A stretch of 64,000 bases of DNA from Aquirickettsiella gammari (GCA_963701065.1 OY969558.1:930001-994000); one strand, 5' to 3'. Numbered from the stretch's first letter, positions 25,819 through 35,772 are shown. Notes: generated by a model from the letters alone, not told the origin. A program made the numbers and translations.

Positions 25819-26443
25819 ATTGGCCGAAATAGAGCAAGCAGAACGTGTCAAAAGCTACTGTCGTGAATATGGTGTTAGCGCGGTGTTAGGGATTATTTTC
25901 GCTATTCTGATTAGTTGGGTTTGGCATTACTGGCGACAAGCGCAAGAAAATTACTTGCTAACAGCGTCGATGCAATATGAACGCTTGTTAGCGGCCACTG
26001 TGAAAAATAAAAATGTAAACATGCAAAATAGCTTAGCAGAAGGCTTGATAAAAAATTACCCTCATACGCCTTATGCCTCATTAGCTGCTTTGCTATTGGC
26101 CAAACAAGCGGTTAATCAAAATAACTTAACTGATGCAAGTCATAAATTATTTTGGGTTATAAAACACGGAGAAGATCAAAAATTATGCTCAATCGCACGA
26201 ATACGTTTAATCCGGGTTTTATTAGCAAAAAATCAGGCAAGGCAAGCCTTGAATATATTAGCTGAAAATAATGACCCAGCTTATAACCCTGTTTTTCTGG
26301 AGGAAGAAGGCGATATTCTTATAAATTTAGGCCGTAGTAAGGAAGCGTTGCAGAGTTATTTAGCGGCTAAACAAGCTTTTTCCAAAAGTCATATTGAGCA
26401 GGCTCTGTTGGAAATGAAGATTAATAATTTGGATTATGCTTAA
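25811..26443 (+). CDS. yfgM: YfgM-like periplasmic chaperone-associated protein
   Basis: Ancillary SecYEG translocon protein that works with PpiD in E. coli. 210 residues: short cytoplasmic N-terminus, one membrane span (about 20-40, VSAVLGIIFAILISWVWHYW), then a periplasmic TPR-like domain (NSLAEGLIKNYPHTPYASLAALLLA). GTG start overlapping hisS by 8 bases. The probable partner PpiD is encoded at 60000. Confidence 0.88.
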   Translation: MNELAEIEQAERVKSYCREYGVSAVLGIIFAILISWVWHYWRQAQENYLLTASMQYERLLAATVKNKNVNMQNSLAEGLIKNYPHTPYASLAALLLAKQAVNQNNLTDASHKLFWVIKHGEDQKLCSIARIRLIRVLLAKNQARQALNILAENNDPAYNPVFLEEEGDILINLGRSKEALQSYLAAKQAFSKSHIEQALLEMKINNLDYA

Positions 26444-27615
26444 TGAAATATACAATGACTAAAATTTACGTTCGTTTTTTCACTTTTATTTGCTTTTTTG
26501 TCTTAGTAGCCTGTGCGGGTTTAGGTGATGATAACGCGCCCCCTCCCGCGCCCTTAAGTGCTTATCCTTTCCAATTTCAGCCAGTCTTGTTATGGTCTGT
26601 TGCGACGGGTGCTGGAATGGGGGAAGATTATTTACGTTTGAGTCCTGTGATTAAACAAGAGCAAATTTTTGTAGCAAGTAAGTCAGGGACTATTACTGCA
26701 TTAGAATTATTGAATGGTCGTAAATTATGGCAAGAAACTATTGGGCAAACTATAACGAGTGGCCCTGCAGTAGGTGAAGGTGTTCTTGTCATCGTGAGTA
26801 AGCAACCACAGATAATTGCATTAGCCGCAGAATCAGGGGATGTATTATGGCGGACAGCTGTATCTAATCAAGTATTAGCCCCACCTGCTATTAGCCGAGG
26901 CCGTGTTATTTTTAAAACAGTAGATGGCCAAGTATTAGCCCTAGAATTACGAACCGGTAAACATTTATGGACCTATAAGCACGGCGCCCCTACATTAGTA
27001 CTCAGACCAAGTAGTGCTCCGCAAATTATAGCCAATAAAGTTATACTTGGGTTTTCTGACGGTGTATTGACCGCGCTGAGCTTAGCAAATGGTAATTTGC
27101 TTTGGGAACGCAGTGTTGCTTATCCTCAAGGCGTAACAATGGCTGATCAATTGGTTGATATTGCCGCTGACCCTTTATCATCTAGTCCTATAATTTATGT
27201 AGTGACGTATCAAGGTAAACTAGCAGCCATTTCTTTGCAAACAGGCCGAACTCTTTGGCAACGACCTTTCTCCAGTTATTCAGGGCTTGCAATTGGCTGT
27301 AGTCTTTATGTGAGTGATAGTGAAGGGGGCGTTTGGGCCTTTAATCGTTCCACAGGTAAATTGCTTTGGCAGCAACGGCTATTACAACATCGAGGTTTAA
27401 CAGCGCCGGTTATTTTTGGTAACAGTTTAGTGATAGCTGACAAGGAAGGTTATATCCATTGGCTTTCCCAGCTAGATGGGCATCCTTTAGCGCGGGACCT
27501 TGTTCATGACGGCGCGAGTATTGTAGCGAGTCCAGTTGTCGCTTATCCGCTGGTTTGTGTGTTGACCCGGGAAGGTGGCTTATCCGCTTGGACTCATGCC
27601 CCATTACCTGTATGA
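26443..27615 (+). CDS. bamB: Outer-membrane assembly lipoprotein BamB
   Basis: Beta-propeller scaffold of the BAM complex. Signal peptide with lipobox LVAC (Cys about 24), then PQQ-like propeller repeats with the A-LxxxxGxxLW signature seen repeatedly (ALELLNGRKLW, ALAAESGDVLW, ALELRTGKHLW, ALSLANGNLLW, AISLQTGRTLW, AFNRSTGKLLW). 390 residues. Overlaps yfgM by one base at its start and der by four bases (ATGA) at its end. Confidence 0.95.
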   Translation: MKYTMTKIYVRFFTFICFFVLVACAGLGDDNAPPPAPLSAYPFQFQPVLLWSVATGAGMGEDYLRLSPVIKQEQIFVASKSGTITALELLNGRKLWQETIGQTITSGPAVGEGVLVIVSKQPQIIALAAESGDVLWRTAVSNQVLAPPAISRGRVIFKTVDGQVLALELRTGKHLWTYKHGAPTLVLRPSSAPQIIANKVILGFSDGVLTALSLANGNLLWERSVAYPQGVTMADQLVDIAADPLSSSPIIYVVTYQGKLAAISLQTGRTLWQRPFSSYSGLAIGCSLYVSDSEGGVWAFNRSTGKLLWQQRLLQHRGLTAPVIFGNSLVIADKEGYIHWLSQLDGHPLARDLVHDGASIVASPVVAYPLVCVLTREGGLSAWTHAPLPV

Positions 27616-28961
27616 CTAGTGCTTCCTTACCCAGTATTGTTCTTGTAGGTCGGCCAAATGTAGGTAAGTCGAGTTTATTTAATTGTTTGACTAAAACACG
27701 CCATGCTTTGGTTGCCGATGTACCTGGTTTGACGAGGGATCGGCTCTATGGGAAAGGTGTTGTGGGTGAGCGGCCCTATATTGTCGTCGATACAGGGGGA
27801 TTAAGTGGAGCTAAAGAAAAGGATATTGCTTTCCTAATGGAGCAGCAAACACAACGTGCGATAAGCGAAGCGGATCATGTTTTATTTTTAGTTGATGGAC
27901 AAGCAGGTTTATCAGCATTGGATCAGCAATTAACACAAGTGCTACGGCAACTGAATAAACAAATTACCTTGGTTATTAATAAAAGCGAAGGCTTAGATCC
28001 CGCATTATTACAAGGTGAGTTCTCTTTATTAGGTTTTGATCCTTCATTATCCTTAGGAATTATTTCTGCTGCTCACGGTCAAGGCATTCAGGGTTTAATG
28101 GAAAAAGTATTAAAGCATTTTCCAAAAAATAATGTGGCAGAGGTCGAACAAGTCATTCAAAAAGAGGCCCTCCTTACTCCTAGGATAAAAGTAGCTATTA
28201 TTGGAAAGCCTAACGTCGGTAAATCAACCTTACTAAATCGAATTCTTGGTGAAGAGCGGGCTATCGTATTTGATAAACCAGGGACTACCCGCGATAGTAT
28301 CGCAAATGATGTTGAATATCGCGGCAAATTATATACCTTGATTGATACAGCGGGTATTCGTAGGAAATCAAAAACAGACCAAGGTATTGAAAAATTTTCG
28401 GTGATTAAAAGTTTACAAGCGATAGAAGCGAGTAACGTTGTACTAATGGTAATAGATGCGCAAGTAGGTGTAAGTGAGCAAGATTTGCATCTTTTAGGAT
28501 TTATTCTCGAAAGTGGTAAAGCGCTTATTATTGCGGTTAATAAATGGGATGGTTTGTCTTACGAGCAGCGAATACAAGTCAAAAAAGAATTAGATCGTCG
28601 TTTACAATTTGTACAATTTGCTAAACTTATTTTTATTTCAGCATTACATGGAACCGGCGTTGGTAATTTGTTTGCTTTAATTCAACAGGCTTATCGGTCA
28701 GCAACACAAATTTTACCAACCTCACGCTTAACTTCTCTGTTAGAACAAGCAGTTAGCTTACATCAACCCCCGTTAAGCCGAGGGCGCTCGGTTAAATTAC
28801 GTTATGCGCATCCAGGAGGTTATAACCCCCCCATAATTCTCATTCATGGACAACATGCGCGTTCTTTGCCAGAGTCTTACCGTCGATACCTTGAAAATTT
28901 TTACCGTAAAGCTTTGGGGATTATAGGAAGTCCAATCCGGATTAAATTTAGAGATAAATAA
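27612..28961 (+). CDS. der: Ribosome-assembly GTPase Der (EngA)
   Basis: Double GTPase needed for 50S maturation. 449 residues: first G domain with GRPNVGKSSLF, second with GKPNVGKSTLL (about 200), each followed by DTGG/DTAG and NK-type motifs, and a KH-like C-terminal domain (about 350 on). I chose ATG 27612, which overlaps the bamB stop as ATGA; an ATG 57 bases upstream would add residues with no counterpart in the family. Confidence 0.97.
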   Translation: MTSASLPSIVLVGRPNVGKSSLFNCLTKTRHALVADVPGLTRDRLYGKGVVGERPYIVVDTGGLSGAKEKDIAFLMEQQTQRAISEADHVLFLVDGQAGLSALDQQLTQVLRQLNKQITLVINKSEGLDPALLQGEFSLLGFDPSLSLGIISAAHGQGIQGLMEKVLKHFPKNNVAEVEQVIQKEALLTPRIKVAIIGKPNVGKSTLLNRILGEERAIVFDKPGTTRDSIANDVEYRGKLYTLIDTAGIRRKSKTDQGIEKFSVIKSLQAIEASNVVLMVIDAQVGVSEQDLHLLGFILESGKALIIAVNKWDGLSYEQRIQVKKELDRRLQFVQFAKLIFISALHGTGVGNLFALIQQAYRSATQILPTSRLTSLLEQAVSLHQPPLSRGRSVKLRYAHPGGYNPPIILIHGQHARSLPESYRRYLENFYRKALGIIGSPIRIKFRDK

Positions 28962-28964
28962 CGT

Positions 28965-28988
28965 TTAAGCTACCCGCTTTTAGCTTAG
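28965..28988. terminator. Possible bidirectional hairpin between der and dam
   Basis: Eight-pair stem TTAAGCTA / TAGCTTAG with an 8-base loop, sitting in the 23-base gap between the convergent der and dam genes and running into the dam stop codon. No T run follows on either strand, so termination is only a guess. Confidence 0.3.
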
Positions 28989-29785
28989 GAAAATATTGCC
29001 AGTAATTCTTTTGCTTTTTTTCGTTTCGATCCTTTGCTGCTAATGTTGCGTTGCACTGTTAAGGGAACAATACAGGCACCTTGATAAATGTTACGTGTAA
29101 ATTCTGTATCATGATTAGAAATAACGACATAAACACCTTGAGAAGCTAGATTTTTTGCTGTATTGGCTAGGTTTATTTGTTGGGCCTGACTAAATCCGTC
29201 CGCCGTATAGTGAGTAAAGTTAGCCGTTTTAGATAACGCTACATAGGGCGGGTCACAATAAATAACGTCCCCCTGTTTAACATAATCGAGCGTCCCTAGA
29301 AAATCTCCGTGCATAAATTGAGCTTTTTTGGCATGGATGTGAAAAAATTGCATTTCTTTTTCTGGAAAATAAGGCGCTTTGTAAGCACTAAAAGGGGTAT
29401 TGAACTCACCTTTTCGATTAAAACGGGCTAAGCCATTGAAGCAATGCTTGTTCAAATAAAGCAACAAAGCCGCTTTAATACGGTTTTCTTTAGTTTCGTT
29501 AAAAAGACGACGTAGCCGATAAAATTCTTCAGCATTATTTAATGTCGTATTAAAAAAGATTCGACAATAATCGATAAAAAATTGACCCTCCTTTTGCAGA
29601 TGCTTGTATAAACTAATTAAATCCGGATTGTTATCAGCTAATAGGTAAGAAGGATAGGATGTATTAAGAAAAACAGTAGCGGAACCTAAAAATGGTTCTA
29701 TTAAACGATCTGCTCTAGGTAAATAAGTTTTTATTTTATCAAGAATTCGATGTTTGTTTCCTGCCCATTTTAAGAAGGATTTCAT
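28985..29785 (-). CDS. dam: DNA adenine methylase (Dam family)
   Basis: N6-adenine methyltransferase of the D12 class, expected to modify GATC. 266 residues. SAM-binding FLKWAGNKHRIL and IEPFLGSATVFLN come first, catalytic DPPY in DVIYCDPPYVAL, then ISNHD. Likely roles are mismatch-repair strand marking or gene control. No restriction gene lies beside it, so it is a solitary methylase rather than part of a restriction-modification pair. Confidence 0.93.
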   Translation of the reverse strand: MKSFLKWAGNKHRILDKIKTYLPRADRLIEPFLGSATVFLNTSYPSYLLADNNPDLISLYKHLQKEGQFFIDYCRIFFNTTLNNAEEFYRLRRLFNETKENRIKAALLLYLNKHCFNGLARFNRKGEFNTPFSAYKAPYFPEKEMQFFHIHAKKAQFMHGDFLGTLDYVKQGDVIYCDPPYVALSKTANFTHYTADGFSQAQQINLANTAKNLASQGVYVVISNHDTEFTRNIYQGACIVPLTVQRNISSKGSKRKKAKELLAIFS

Positions 29786-29988
29786 GATAATATAGAGTTT
29801 AAACGAAATAGCATATTAAAAAAAGCTTATTTATTTTGTTTAATAGGCTAATTAAATATTTTTATTTTTAATCCCCTTAATTAATTTTTTAAAAAAGTAA
29901 TATATACTAAAAATAAAATTTATAGTTTCGTAAAGATAACTAAGATTTAGAATTAACTATTTATTGCAATTCTCGATAAGGAGCTCTT

Positions 29989-32283
29989 ATGGTCGCTGAT
30001 AGCCGTCCTATAGAATTAAGAGAAGTAGAACCAATGTTAGCAAGGACTTCGGAATCAAATGGCGCGACCCCTATTCGACAAATAATTAGACAAAAAAGTC
30101 TGTCAGGGGATCAATCATACGGTGAAACATCCTTAATGACACAAAATCCTGTTTGGTTAATAAGTCCAAAAACCAATGTTCCTGTATTGCACAATTGTCT
30201 TGCTTCACTAGATGAAGTGGTTGCTACCCCCTCTTTTAATGTTAATGTAATTGAGAGCGCATGTAATAAAGAATTTAAGTTATTTGACGTGATAAACAAA
30301 AGTAAATATGTGTCACTAATTGACGGTGCATTTGTAAGTCTAGGTGTAATTGCAATATCCATTGGGGTTTATGTACAGCAATATTGCAAACTTCGTGAAA
30401 TTGAACGCAATAGCGATTTTTTTTATTTTAATCGTTTACTCAAGTTGATGGGAGAGGAAAAACTTAAAGAGAAAATGGGAGATGCTAGCATTTCCTATGA
30501 GGTTTTAAGGGCAGCCGCCTATTTTTATCCGCCTGATATTTCTGCAATTGCGCGTAGAAGGCGCCGTATATTTTGTTGGGGAAAAAGAAGAAAAGCACTT
30601 AATAAATTAAATTTTATTTTGGGAGAAGGGGAAGAAAAAAATAAAAATCTTAATGTAATTCATCGGGAAATCATAGAAAAAGTAAGCAATTTTTTAAATC
30701 CTTTAAATAGAGACGCTTTAAATAAGAAAAAGACCTTAAATAAATTTCAAGTATATGAAGGAGATAATGGTTGGTTTATCGGCTTGACTGACTCTTATTC
30801 AAAAAATTTCTTTGCTGAGGTGCGGCATTTGATAGATCGGCATAAAAGCGACACTGAAAAGGAAAATAAGGATAAAAAGAATAGAGATTTTATTATGCCT
30901 ATTTTAGGGGCTTTGGGCCAGGCTAGTTTTATATACTGGATTTTAATGTTTATTTTTTATTTTATTCCAGCAGCGCCAGTCGTTACAGCAGCGGCTATTT
31001 CAATTATCCCGCTCGGCATAGCGCTCTTAGGGGCTTTCCCTATGCTACTAATTTATAACTTACATAAGGCCTATCATGCGAATAAATTGCGTCAACAAAC
31101 TGATGCGGCGACTATCGAGGAAGAACATAAAGCAATGCTGGTAAAAAAAATAGTTGAATTAAATAAACAGCAGATGTTTATAGAGTGTGTACAAGAAAAT
31201 CAAGCCAGCGTAAGCTTAAAGGAAGCGCCCGTCATGAGAGATTTACGAGCACTTCTTAAAAAACGCCGCTTTATCCAATATCAAACGGTTAGTATGGGAT
31301 TTCTTGACGGTTGTTTTTTACCTTTTTTTGGGGGATGGTTATTTTTAGATGGAATTAAGGTTGCTATTACTTATGCTACCTGCTCTACAGTAGCAATAAC
31401 CAGTTTTACACCAATAGGTCTTGTCGCTACGGCAATTATTGCCGCTGTAACGCTGTCGCTGGGATTATTTTACGGTGTTTATTCTGCTCGTAAAGCGAAT
31501 CAGGTGCATAAAACTAGGTTCGATGATTTAGATGATAAAATTACTGTACTCGAAAAAGAAGCGGCGAATAAATTGGTATTAGATAAGTCATTGCGTGATT
31601 ATGACCGCCTACTACGACGTTTTAGTACTGATCAACCCAAATGGACGAAAATCAAAAAGGGTTTAAGTCGCTTATTGGTTACTGTGAAGCGTTTAGGAAC
31701 AGGTAGTCTAGTTTTTCGCCTGGTTATATGGGGGCCCATACTTGCGTTAGCACTTGTTCCAGCAGCTGCAGGTATTCCAGTTGGATTTACCGCGGTATTA
31801 ATTACAGGTACGGTTATTGGGATGTTAATTGCCGCAGCTAGCTATCTGTCTGCTTACAACTTAGAGAGTAAGGCCAGTCAAGCGGGTAGAATAGTGGAGC
31901 ATTTAGTTCAGTTTGCACAATTAGATTGGCTGGACAGAAAGTTATTTGAGTCTAAAGAATCAGAGCAAGACTCGGTTGTTGTTCGAATGCTCAATTCCAA
32001 TACTGAAGAACTTGCTGTCACAAACAAGATATCCACTCCGATAAAAGAAGAGCAACAACTTGCAAGCAAAGATTCACTTATTTCAGAAGAAAATGAGTTA
32101 TCTATTCCAGTGGGAGAAAAAATAGTTGATATTCATGCAATTGAAATTGATCTTCCAAATAACATAAATCAGAATAGTGTAAGTAACTCACCCGTAACAC
32201 AGCTATTTAAAAAAACGGTTGCTCAGGGTGATAGTAGCAACATAACAGCGAATGAATGTTTCAAAGGGTTGGTAATGGTCTGA
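29989..32283 (+). CDS. Unknown 764-residue multi-membrane, coiled-coil protein
   Basis: I do not recognise a family. Visible architecture: hydrophilic N-terminus (1-105); a first hydrophobic segment (about 110-131); a basic stretch (RRRRR near 189); then three similar units, each a membrane hairpin followed by a charged helix starting with Tyr/Lys/Ala-rich sequence: about 302-400, 434-530 and 574-656. Units repeat every 130-140 residues. The C-terminal 100 residues are polar and acidic and end FKGLVMV. Good ribosome site (AAGGAG) before ATG; upstream 203 bases are AT-rich and gene-free. The 3' end overlaps the convergent rsmJ by 23 bases. A secreted effector acting on host membranes is possible in this lineage but unproven. 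Confidence 0.8.
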   Translation: MVADSRPIELREVEPMLARTSESNGATPIRQIIRQKSLSGDQSYGETSLMTQNPVWLISPKTNVPVLHNCLASLDEVVATPSFNVNVIESACNKEFKLFDVINKSKYVSLIDGAFVSLGVIAISIGVYVQQYCKLREIERNSDFFYFNRLLKLMGEEKLKEKMGDASISYEVLRAAAYFYPPDISAIARRRRRIFCWGKRRKALNKLNFILGEGEEKNKNLNVIHREIIEKVSNFLNPLNRDALNKKKTLNKFQVYEGDNGWFIGLTDSYSKNFFAEVRHLIDRHKSDTEKENKDKKNRDFIMPILGALGQASFIYWILMFIFYFIPAAPVVTAAAISIIPLGIALLGAFPMLLIYNLHKAYHANKLRQQTDAATIEEEHKAMLVKKIVELNKQQMFIECVQENQASVSLKEAPVMRDLRALLKKRRFIQYQTVSMGFLDGCFLPFFGGWLFLDGIKVAITYATCSTVAITSFTPIGLVATAIIAAVTLSLGLFYGVYSARKANQVHKTRFDDLDDKITVLEKEAANKLVLDKSLRDYDRLLRRFSTDQPKWTKIKKGLSRLLVTVKRLGTGSLVFRLVIWGPILALALVPAAAGIPVGFTAVLITGTVIGMLIAAASYLSAYNLESKASQAGRIVEHLVQFAQLDWLDRKLFESKESEQDSVVVRMLNSNTEELAVTNKISTPIKEEQQLASKDSLISEENELSIPVGEKIVDIHAIEIDLPNNINQNSVSNSPVTQLFKKTVAQGDSSNITANECFKGLVMV

Positions 32284-33073
32284 AGTTTAGTCCTTGAAAA
32301 AGATGCGTGAAATAAACATCTAGACGATGTTGTTTGCCAAAAATACTATGCTGAGGTTTTAACTTTGCTAAATAAGGTGCTAAGCGAGGCCTTTTTACCA
32401 CGACGCGTTGTTTGGCGCATACAAGAGCTAGCGCTAATAAATTAACTGCATCTATGTCGTCACCTACAAGTTGTCGTAGAAAACGCATTTCTTTTTTAGC
32501 TAAGGCTGATTTAGCGGAGTGTGGATACATAGGGTCTAAGTAGATAATATCGGGTGTTTCTTTGCGGGTGCTTATTTTTTTTAAATAAATAAGTGAATTT
32601 GTTTGTATGAGCTTAATGGATAAAAGCGAGTATTTAGGATGCTTTATTGCACGATTTAAGCCATCGCGCAATAAAGCGAAAATCACAGGGGAACGCTCTA
32701 ATAAAGTAACTGAACAACCTAATTGCGCTAAAATGAAACCGTCACTGCCGAGTCCGGCGGTCGCGTCTAGAACCGTGGGTTTGAAATTAACTTTTAAACC
32801 CACAGCTTTAGCGAGTAACTGTTTTTGATTATGCAGATGGTGTAATCGATAAGCTAGCTTTCCTTGAAGAAAGTCGATTCTCAGCATCCCTAAGCTTTTT
32901 TTACCGAGGTCTTTTAAGTATAAGCCTGTGAGTGTTAAAGCTAAAATAAAATCAAATTTTTCCTGTTTGGAATATTCAATATAAGGGAGAAAAAGACTTT
33001 TTGCTAGTTTTTGTGCAGAGTCTAACAAGGTAATTTCAGTACTTGTAACCGCGATATGTAAGGGTTTGCTCAT
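32261..33073 (-). CDS. rsmJ: 16S rRNA (guanine-1516-N2)-methyltransferase
   Basis: SAM-dependent methyltransferase modifying G1516 of 16S rRNA. 270 residues. Motif I is in VLDATAGLGSDGFILAQLG, preceded by RIDFLQGKLAYR; the catalytic motif is YLDPMYP. The start overlaps the end of the upstream methyltransferase by 4 bases, so the two are probably co-translated. Confidence 0.93.
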   Translation of the reverse strand: MSKPLHIAVTSTEITLLDSAQKLAKSLFLPYIEYSKQEKFDFILALTLTGLYLKDLGKKSLGMLRIDFLQGKLAYRLHHLHNQKQLLAKAVGLKVNFKPTVLDATAGLGSDGFILAQLGCSVTLLERSPVIFALLRDGLNRAIKHPKYSLLSIKLIQTNSLIYLKKISTRKETPDIIYLDPMYPHSAKSALAKKEMRFLRQLVGDDIDAVNLLALALVCAKQRVVVKRPRLAPYLAKLKPQHSIFGKQHRLDVYFTHLFQGLNFRPLPTL

Positions 33074-33633
33074 TCGTAGCGAAATACATCAATACGGGCG
33101 GGAGGTAAATTTTGCCATACCCATTGGTGATGGATTAATTTTAGTTTGGGAGAAGGTGATAAAGGAGGGCCCCATAAACTATAGGTATATTGTATAAATA
33201 ACCCCCCTTTTTTTAAAACCTGCTCAACCTCAACCCCTATTTCTTTTACAATAGGGGTTGGTAATGAACGTAAGGGTAGGCTTGAAACAATTGCTTGAAT
33301 AGGATTGGCAGTATACTTATTAATTAAGTCGTGCAACCGCCCTGCATCGCCTTCTATAATGCTTAATTCAGGAAAGCGTTGCCTTAGATGATGACTCAGT
33401 TTTGCTGAACGTTCAATAACTATAAGCTTACCAGAGAGATTTTTTTGATTGAGCAAGGCAGCTGTAATTGCGCCGGTCCCAGCCCCTAGTTCAACTACCA
33501 GCTCAGAAGAGGAGGCATTGACTGGTAGTTGTTGAGCCAGGCTATAAGCAAGCTTTTTTGAACTAGGAAATAATGCACCTACAGCACTTGGATGCATCAC
33601 AGCTTCACGGAGAAATAAAGTAAGCGCCCTCAT
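33070..33633 (-). CDS. PmtA-like SAM-dependent methyltransferase
   Basis: 187 residues, Rossmann methyltransferase. Motif I ELGAGTGAITAALL, then IVIERSAKLSHHL and EGDAGRLHDL; AIVSSLPLRSLP is the motif IV region. The pattern resembles phosphatidylethanolamine N-methyltransferase PmtA of Rhodobacter type (and the KsgA fold), so phosphatidylcholine synthesis is possible, but the substrate cannot be fixed from sequence alone. Upstream partner of rsmJ in a two-gene unit. Confidence 0.75.
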   Translation of the reverse strand: MRALTLFLREAVMHPSAVGALFPSSKKLAYSLAQQLPVNASSSELVVELGAGTGAITAALLNQKNLSGKLIVIERSAKLSHHLRQRFPELSIIEGDAGRLHDLINKYTANPIQAIVSSLPLRSLPTPIVKEIGVEVEQVLKKGGLFIQYTYSLWGPPLSPSPKLKLIHHQWVWQNLPPARIDVFRYE

Positions 33634-33800
33634 TCTTTTTATCCTAAATTCGACTATTTTCAGCTATTTAACGCTAATTTAAAGAAAAAATCTATGTCTA
33701 TATGGCATTAAAACCGACTTAATTTGGTGGTTAATTTTTATTGCTAATACTATTAAATAATTTTAATGTCTTCAATAGCTTACAAAAGAAGATTTATTTA

Positions 33801-34865
33801 TTAGAAGGCAATCTTAGCTAGAATCACTTTGAATGTATTTAAAAAGTATTGATTCTCCTTTTTTGTCCCAATTGAAAGTCGTAAACAGTTAGGTAATCCA
33901 TAGTCATGTAAAGGTTTTACAGCGATGCCATGGTTTAAAAGTTGCTGATATATAGGCCAAGCTGGAAACTTCAAGTCTATACAGAGAAAATTAGCATAGC
34001 TAGGTATTATAGCTACGCCTAAATTTTGTAAGCCTTTTGATAGCTGAGAGCGTCCCCGTTGGTTTAATAAGCGCGCTAAATTAATGTGATCTCGATCATT
34101 GAGGCTTGCTTCTGCAGCTGCTAACGCGATAGCGTTAACACTAAAGGGTAAAGAATTAAGACTTAAAGAGGCAGCAATTGCTAATCCGCTGATTGCGTAG
34201 CCTAAGCGCAATCCAGCTAGACCATAGAGTTTGGAAAAGGTTCTAGTAACGATTAAATTAGGATAATTCGGTAATAATTTTATGGTGCTAGGATAATCGT
34301 CTGTCTCTACATATTCGCCATAGGCTTCGTCGATAACTATTAGTATATCTTGCGGGAGCTTATCTAATAAGCAGGTTAATTCTCGCTCATTAATGTAGTT
34401 GCCAGTAGGGTTATTAGGGTTAACAATAAAGACTATTTTCGTTAATCTATCAATAGCCTCTAAAATAGTTGATGCAGATATGTAGGAAAGAGTATTTTTA
34501 GCTATTTTGAGTGGCACATTGCTATTTCTTATGATTTTTGCAATACCTGCAAAGCAATAATTTGGAATAACGGCGGAATTTAGTGGGGTTAAATAAGTTT
34601 TGACAATAAGCTCTAATAAGCCTTCTGAGCCATTACCTAGTGTGATATTTTCGGGGAGAACGCTTAAATGTTTAGACAAGCATTTTTTTAAGGATAGTAA
34701 TCCTTCATTGCCTGGATAGCGATGGCAATGAAGCATCGCTTTTTGACCGGCGGCGATAGCAATAGGGCTAGCTCCAATAGGGCTTTCATTCTGATCGAGC
34801 TTAATGATTTTTCTAGCTGGTTTCTCTCTTTTAAGCCCATTACTTATATTTGTAAGTATTGTCAT
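33801..34865 (-). CDS. hisC: Histidinol-phosphate aminotransferase family protein
   Basis: PLP-dependent class I/II aminotransferase, 354 residues. LDQNESPIGASP and RYPGNEGLLSLK at the N-terminus, NPNNPTGN, DEAYGEY and the PLP lysine in TFSKLYGLAGLRLGY fit HisC. No other histidine gene is near. HisC enzymes can also transaminate aromatic amino acids, so if the pathway is lost the gene may serve phenylalanine/tyrosine metabolism. Divergent from coaX. Confidence 0.85.
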   Translation of the reverse strand: MTILTNISNGLKREKPARKIIKLDQNESPIGASPIAIAAGQKAMLHCHRYPGNEGLLSLKKCLSKHLSVLPENITLGNGSEGLLELIVKTYLTPLNSAVIPNYCFAGIAKIIRNSNVPLKIAKNTLSYISASTILEAIDRLTKIVFIVNPNNPTGNYINERELTCLLDKLPQDILIVIDEAYGEYVETDDYPSTIKLLPNYPNLIVTRTFSKLYGLAGLRLGYAISGLAIAASLSLNSLPFSVNAIALAAAEASLNDRDHINLARLLNQRGRSQLSKGLQNLGVAIIPSYANFLCIDLKFPAWPIYQQLLNHGIAVKPLHDYGLPNCLRLSIGTKKENQYFLNTFKVILAKIAF

Positions 34866-34992
34866 TTTAAAGATATTTTAGGTAGTGTGGATATTGTTTT
34901 ATATCTTTAAAGGATATAGATTTGCCATTGCTTTAAATTTTTCGTTTGGCATAATTTAAATTCACAACGAATATCATTATTATAGGTTAATT

Positions 34993-35772
34993 ATGTTGAT
35001 ATGTTTGGATGTAGGTAATACTCATATGTTAGGTGGAGTCTTCGCTAAAGATAAACTTATTTTGCGATTTCGATACGCCACCCCCTTATTAGGGACAGCC
35101 GATCAATTCGGAGTTTTTTTAATAAATATACTGAAGTACAATCAAATCGAACCCTTGAAAATTAAAGCAGTTGCAATCTCTTCTGTGGTGCCAAACTATG
35201 ATTATACGTTACGACATAGTTTTTTCCAGTATTTTAAAACGGCAACCTATTTCATATTGCAACCTGGTGTTAAGACAGGCTTAAATATTCGTTGTAAAAA
35301 TCCAAATGAGGTTGGTGCTGATAGGATCGCGAATGCCATAGGAGCAATCGCGGCTTTTCCAGGAAAAGCCCTTATTGTCGTTGATATGGGAACAGCAACC
35401 ACTTTATGTGCTATTACAAAAGATCGGGATTATTTAGGAGGATCAATTTTACCAGGGTTGCGACTTTGTATGGAAGCTTTAAAAAATAATACGGCTAAAT
35501 TGATGGCGGTGGATATAGAGATTCCTGGCGCGTATATGGGAAAAACGACACGTGAAAGTATACAAAGTGGTCTTTACTACGGACATTTAGGTGCTTTAAG
35601 AGAGATCATCTCAGGTTTTAAAAAGGAGATTTTTTTAGGTGAAACCGTTTATGTGATTGGAACAGGGGGGTTTGCGCAACTTTACGAAGAAACAGCTTTA
35701 TTTGACTGCTATATTTCAGATTTAGTGTTACAGGGCTTACGTAAAGCCTATGAATACAGCCATCTGAGTTGA
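34993..35772 (+). CDS. coaX: Type III pantothenate kinase
   Basis: First step of coenzyme A synthesis. 259 residues, ASKHA fold: DVGNTHMLGGVF at the N-terminus, NEVGADRIANAIGA, VDMGTATTLCAI and GGSILPGLRLCMEAL are type III signatures. Together with no visible coaA this suggests CoaX is the pantothenate kinase here. The gene after it is convergent, only 5 bases away. Confidence 0.95.
   Translation: MLICLDVGNTHMLGGVFAKDKLILRFRYATPLLGTADQFGVFLINILKYNQIEPLKIKAVAISSVVPNYDYTLRHSFFQYFKTATYFILQPGVKTGLNIRCKNPNEVGADRIANAIGAIAAFPGKALIVVDMGTATTLCAITKDRDYLGGSILPGLRLCMEALKNNTAKLMAVDIEIPGAYMGKTTRESIQSGLYYGHLGALREIISGFKKEIFLGETVYVIGTGGFAQLYEETALFDCYISDLVLQGLRKAYEYSHLS

Noticed and set aside
29876..29890. 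CTTAAT-type sequence that resembles a PmrA box upstream of the unknown 764-residue gene
   Set aside because: Only one half-site is present and the second is not at the required spacing; chance is likely in AT-rich DNA.
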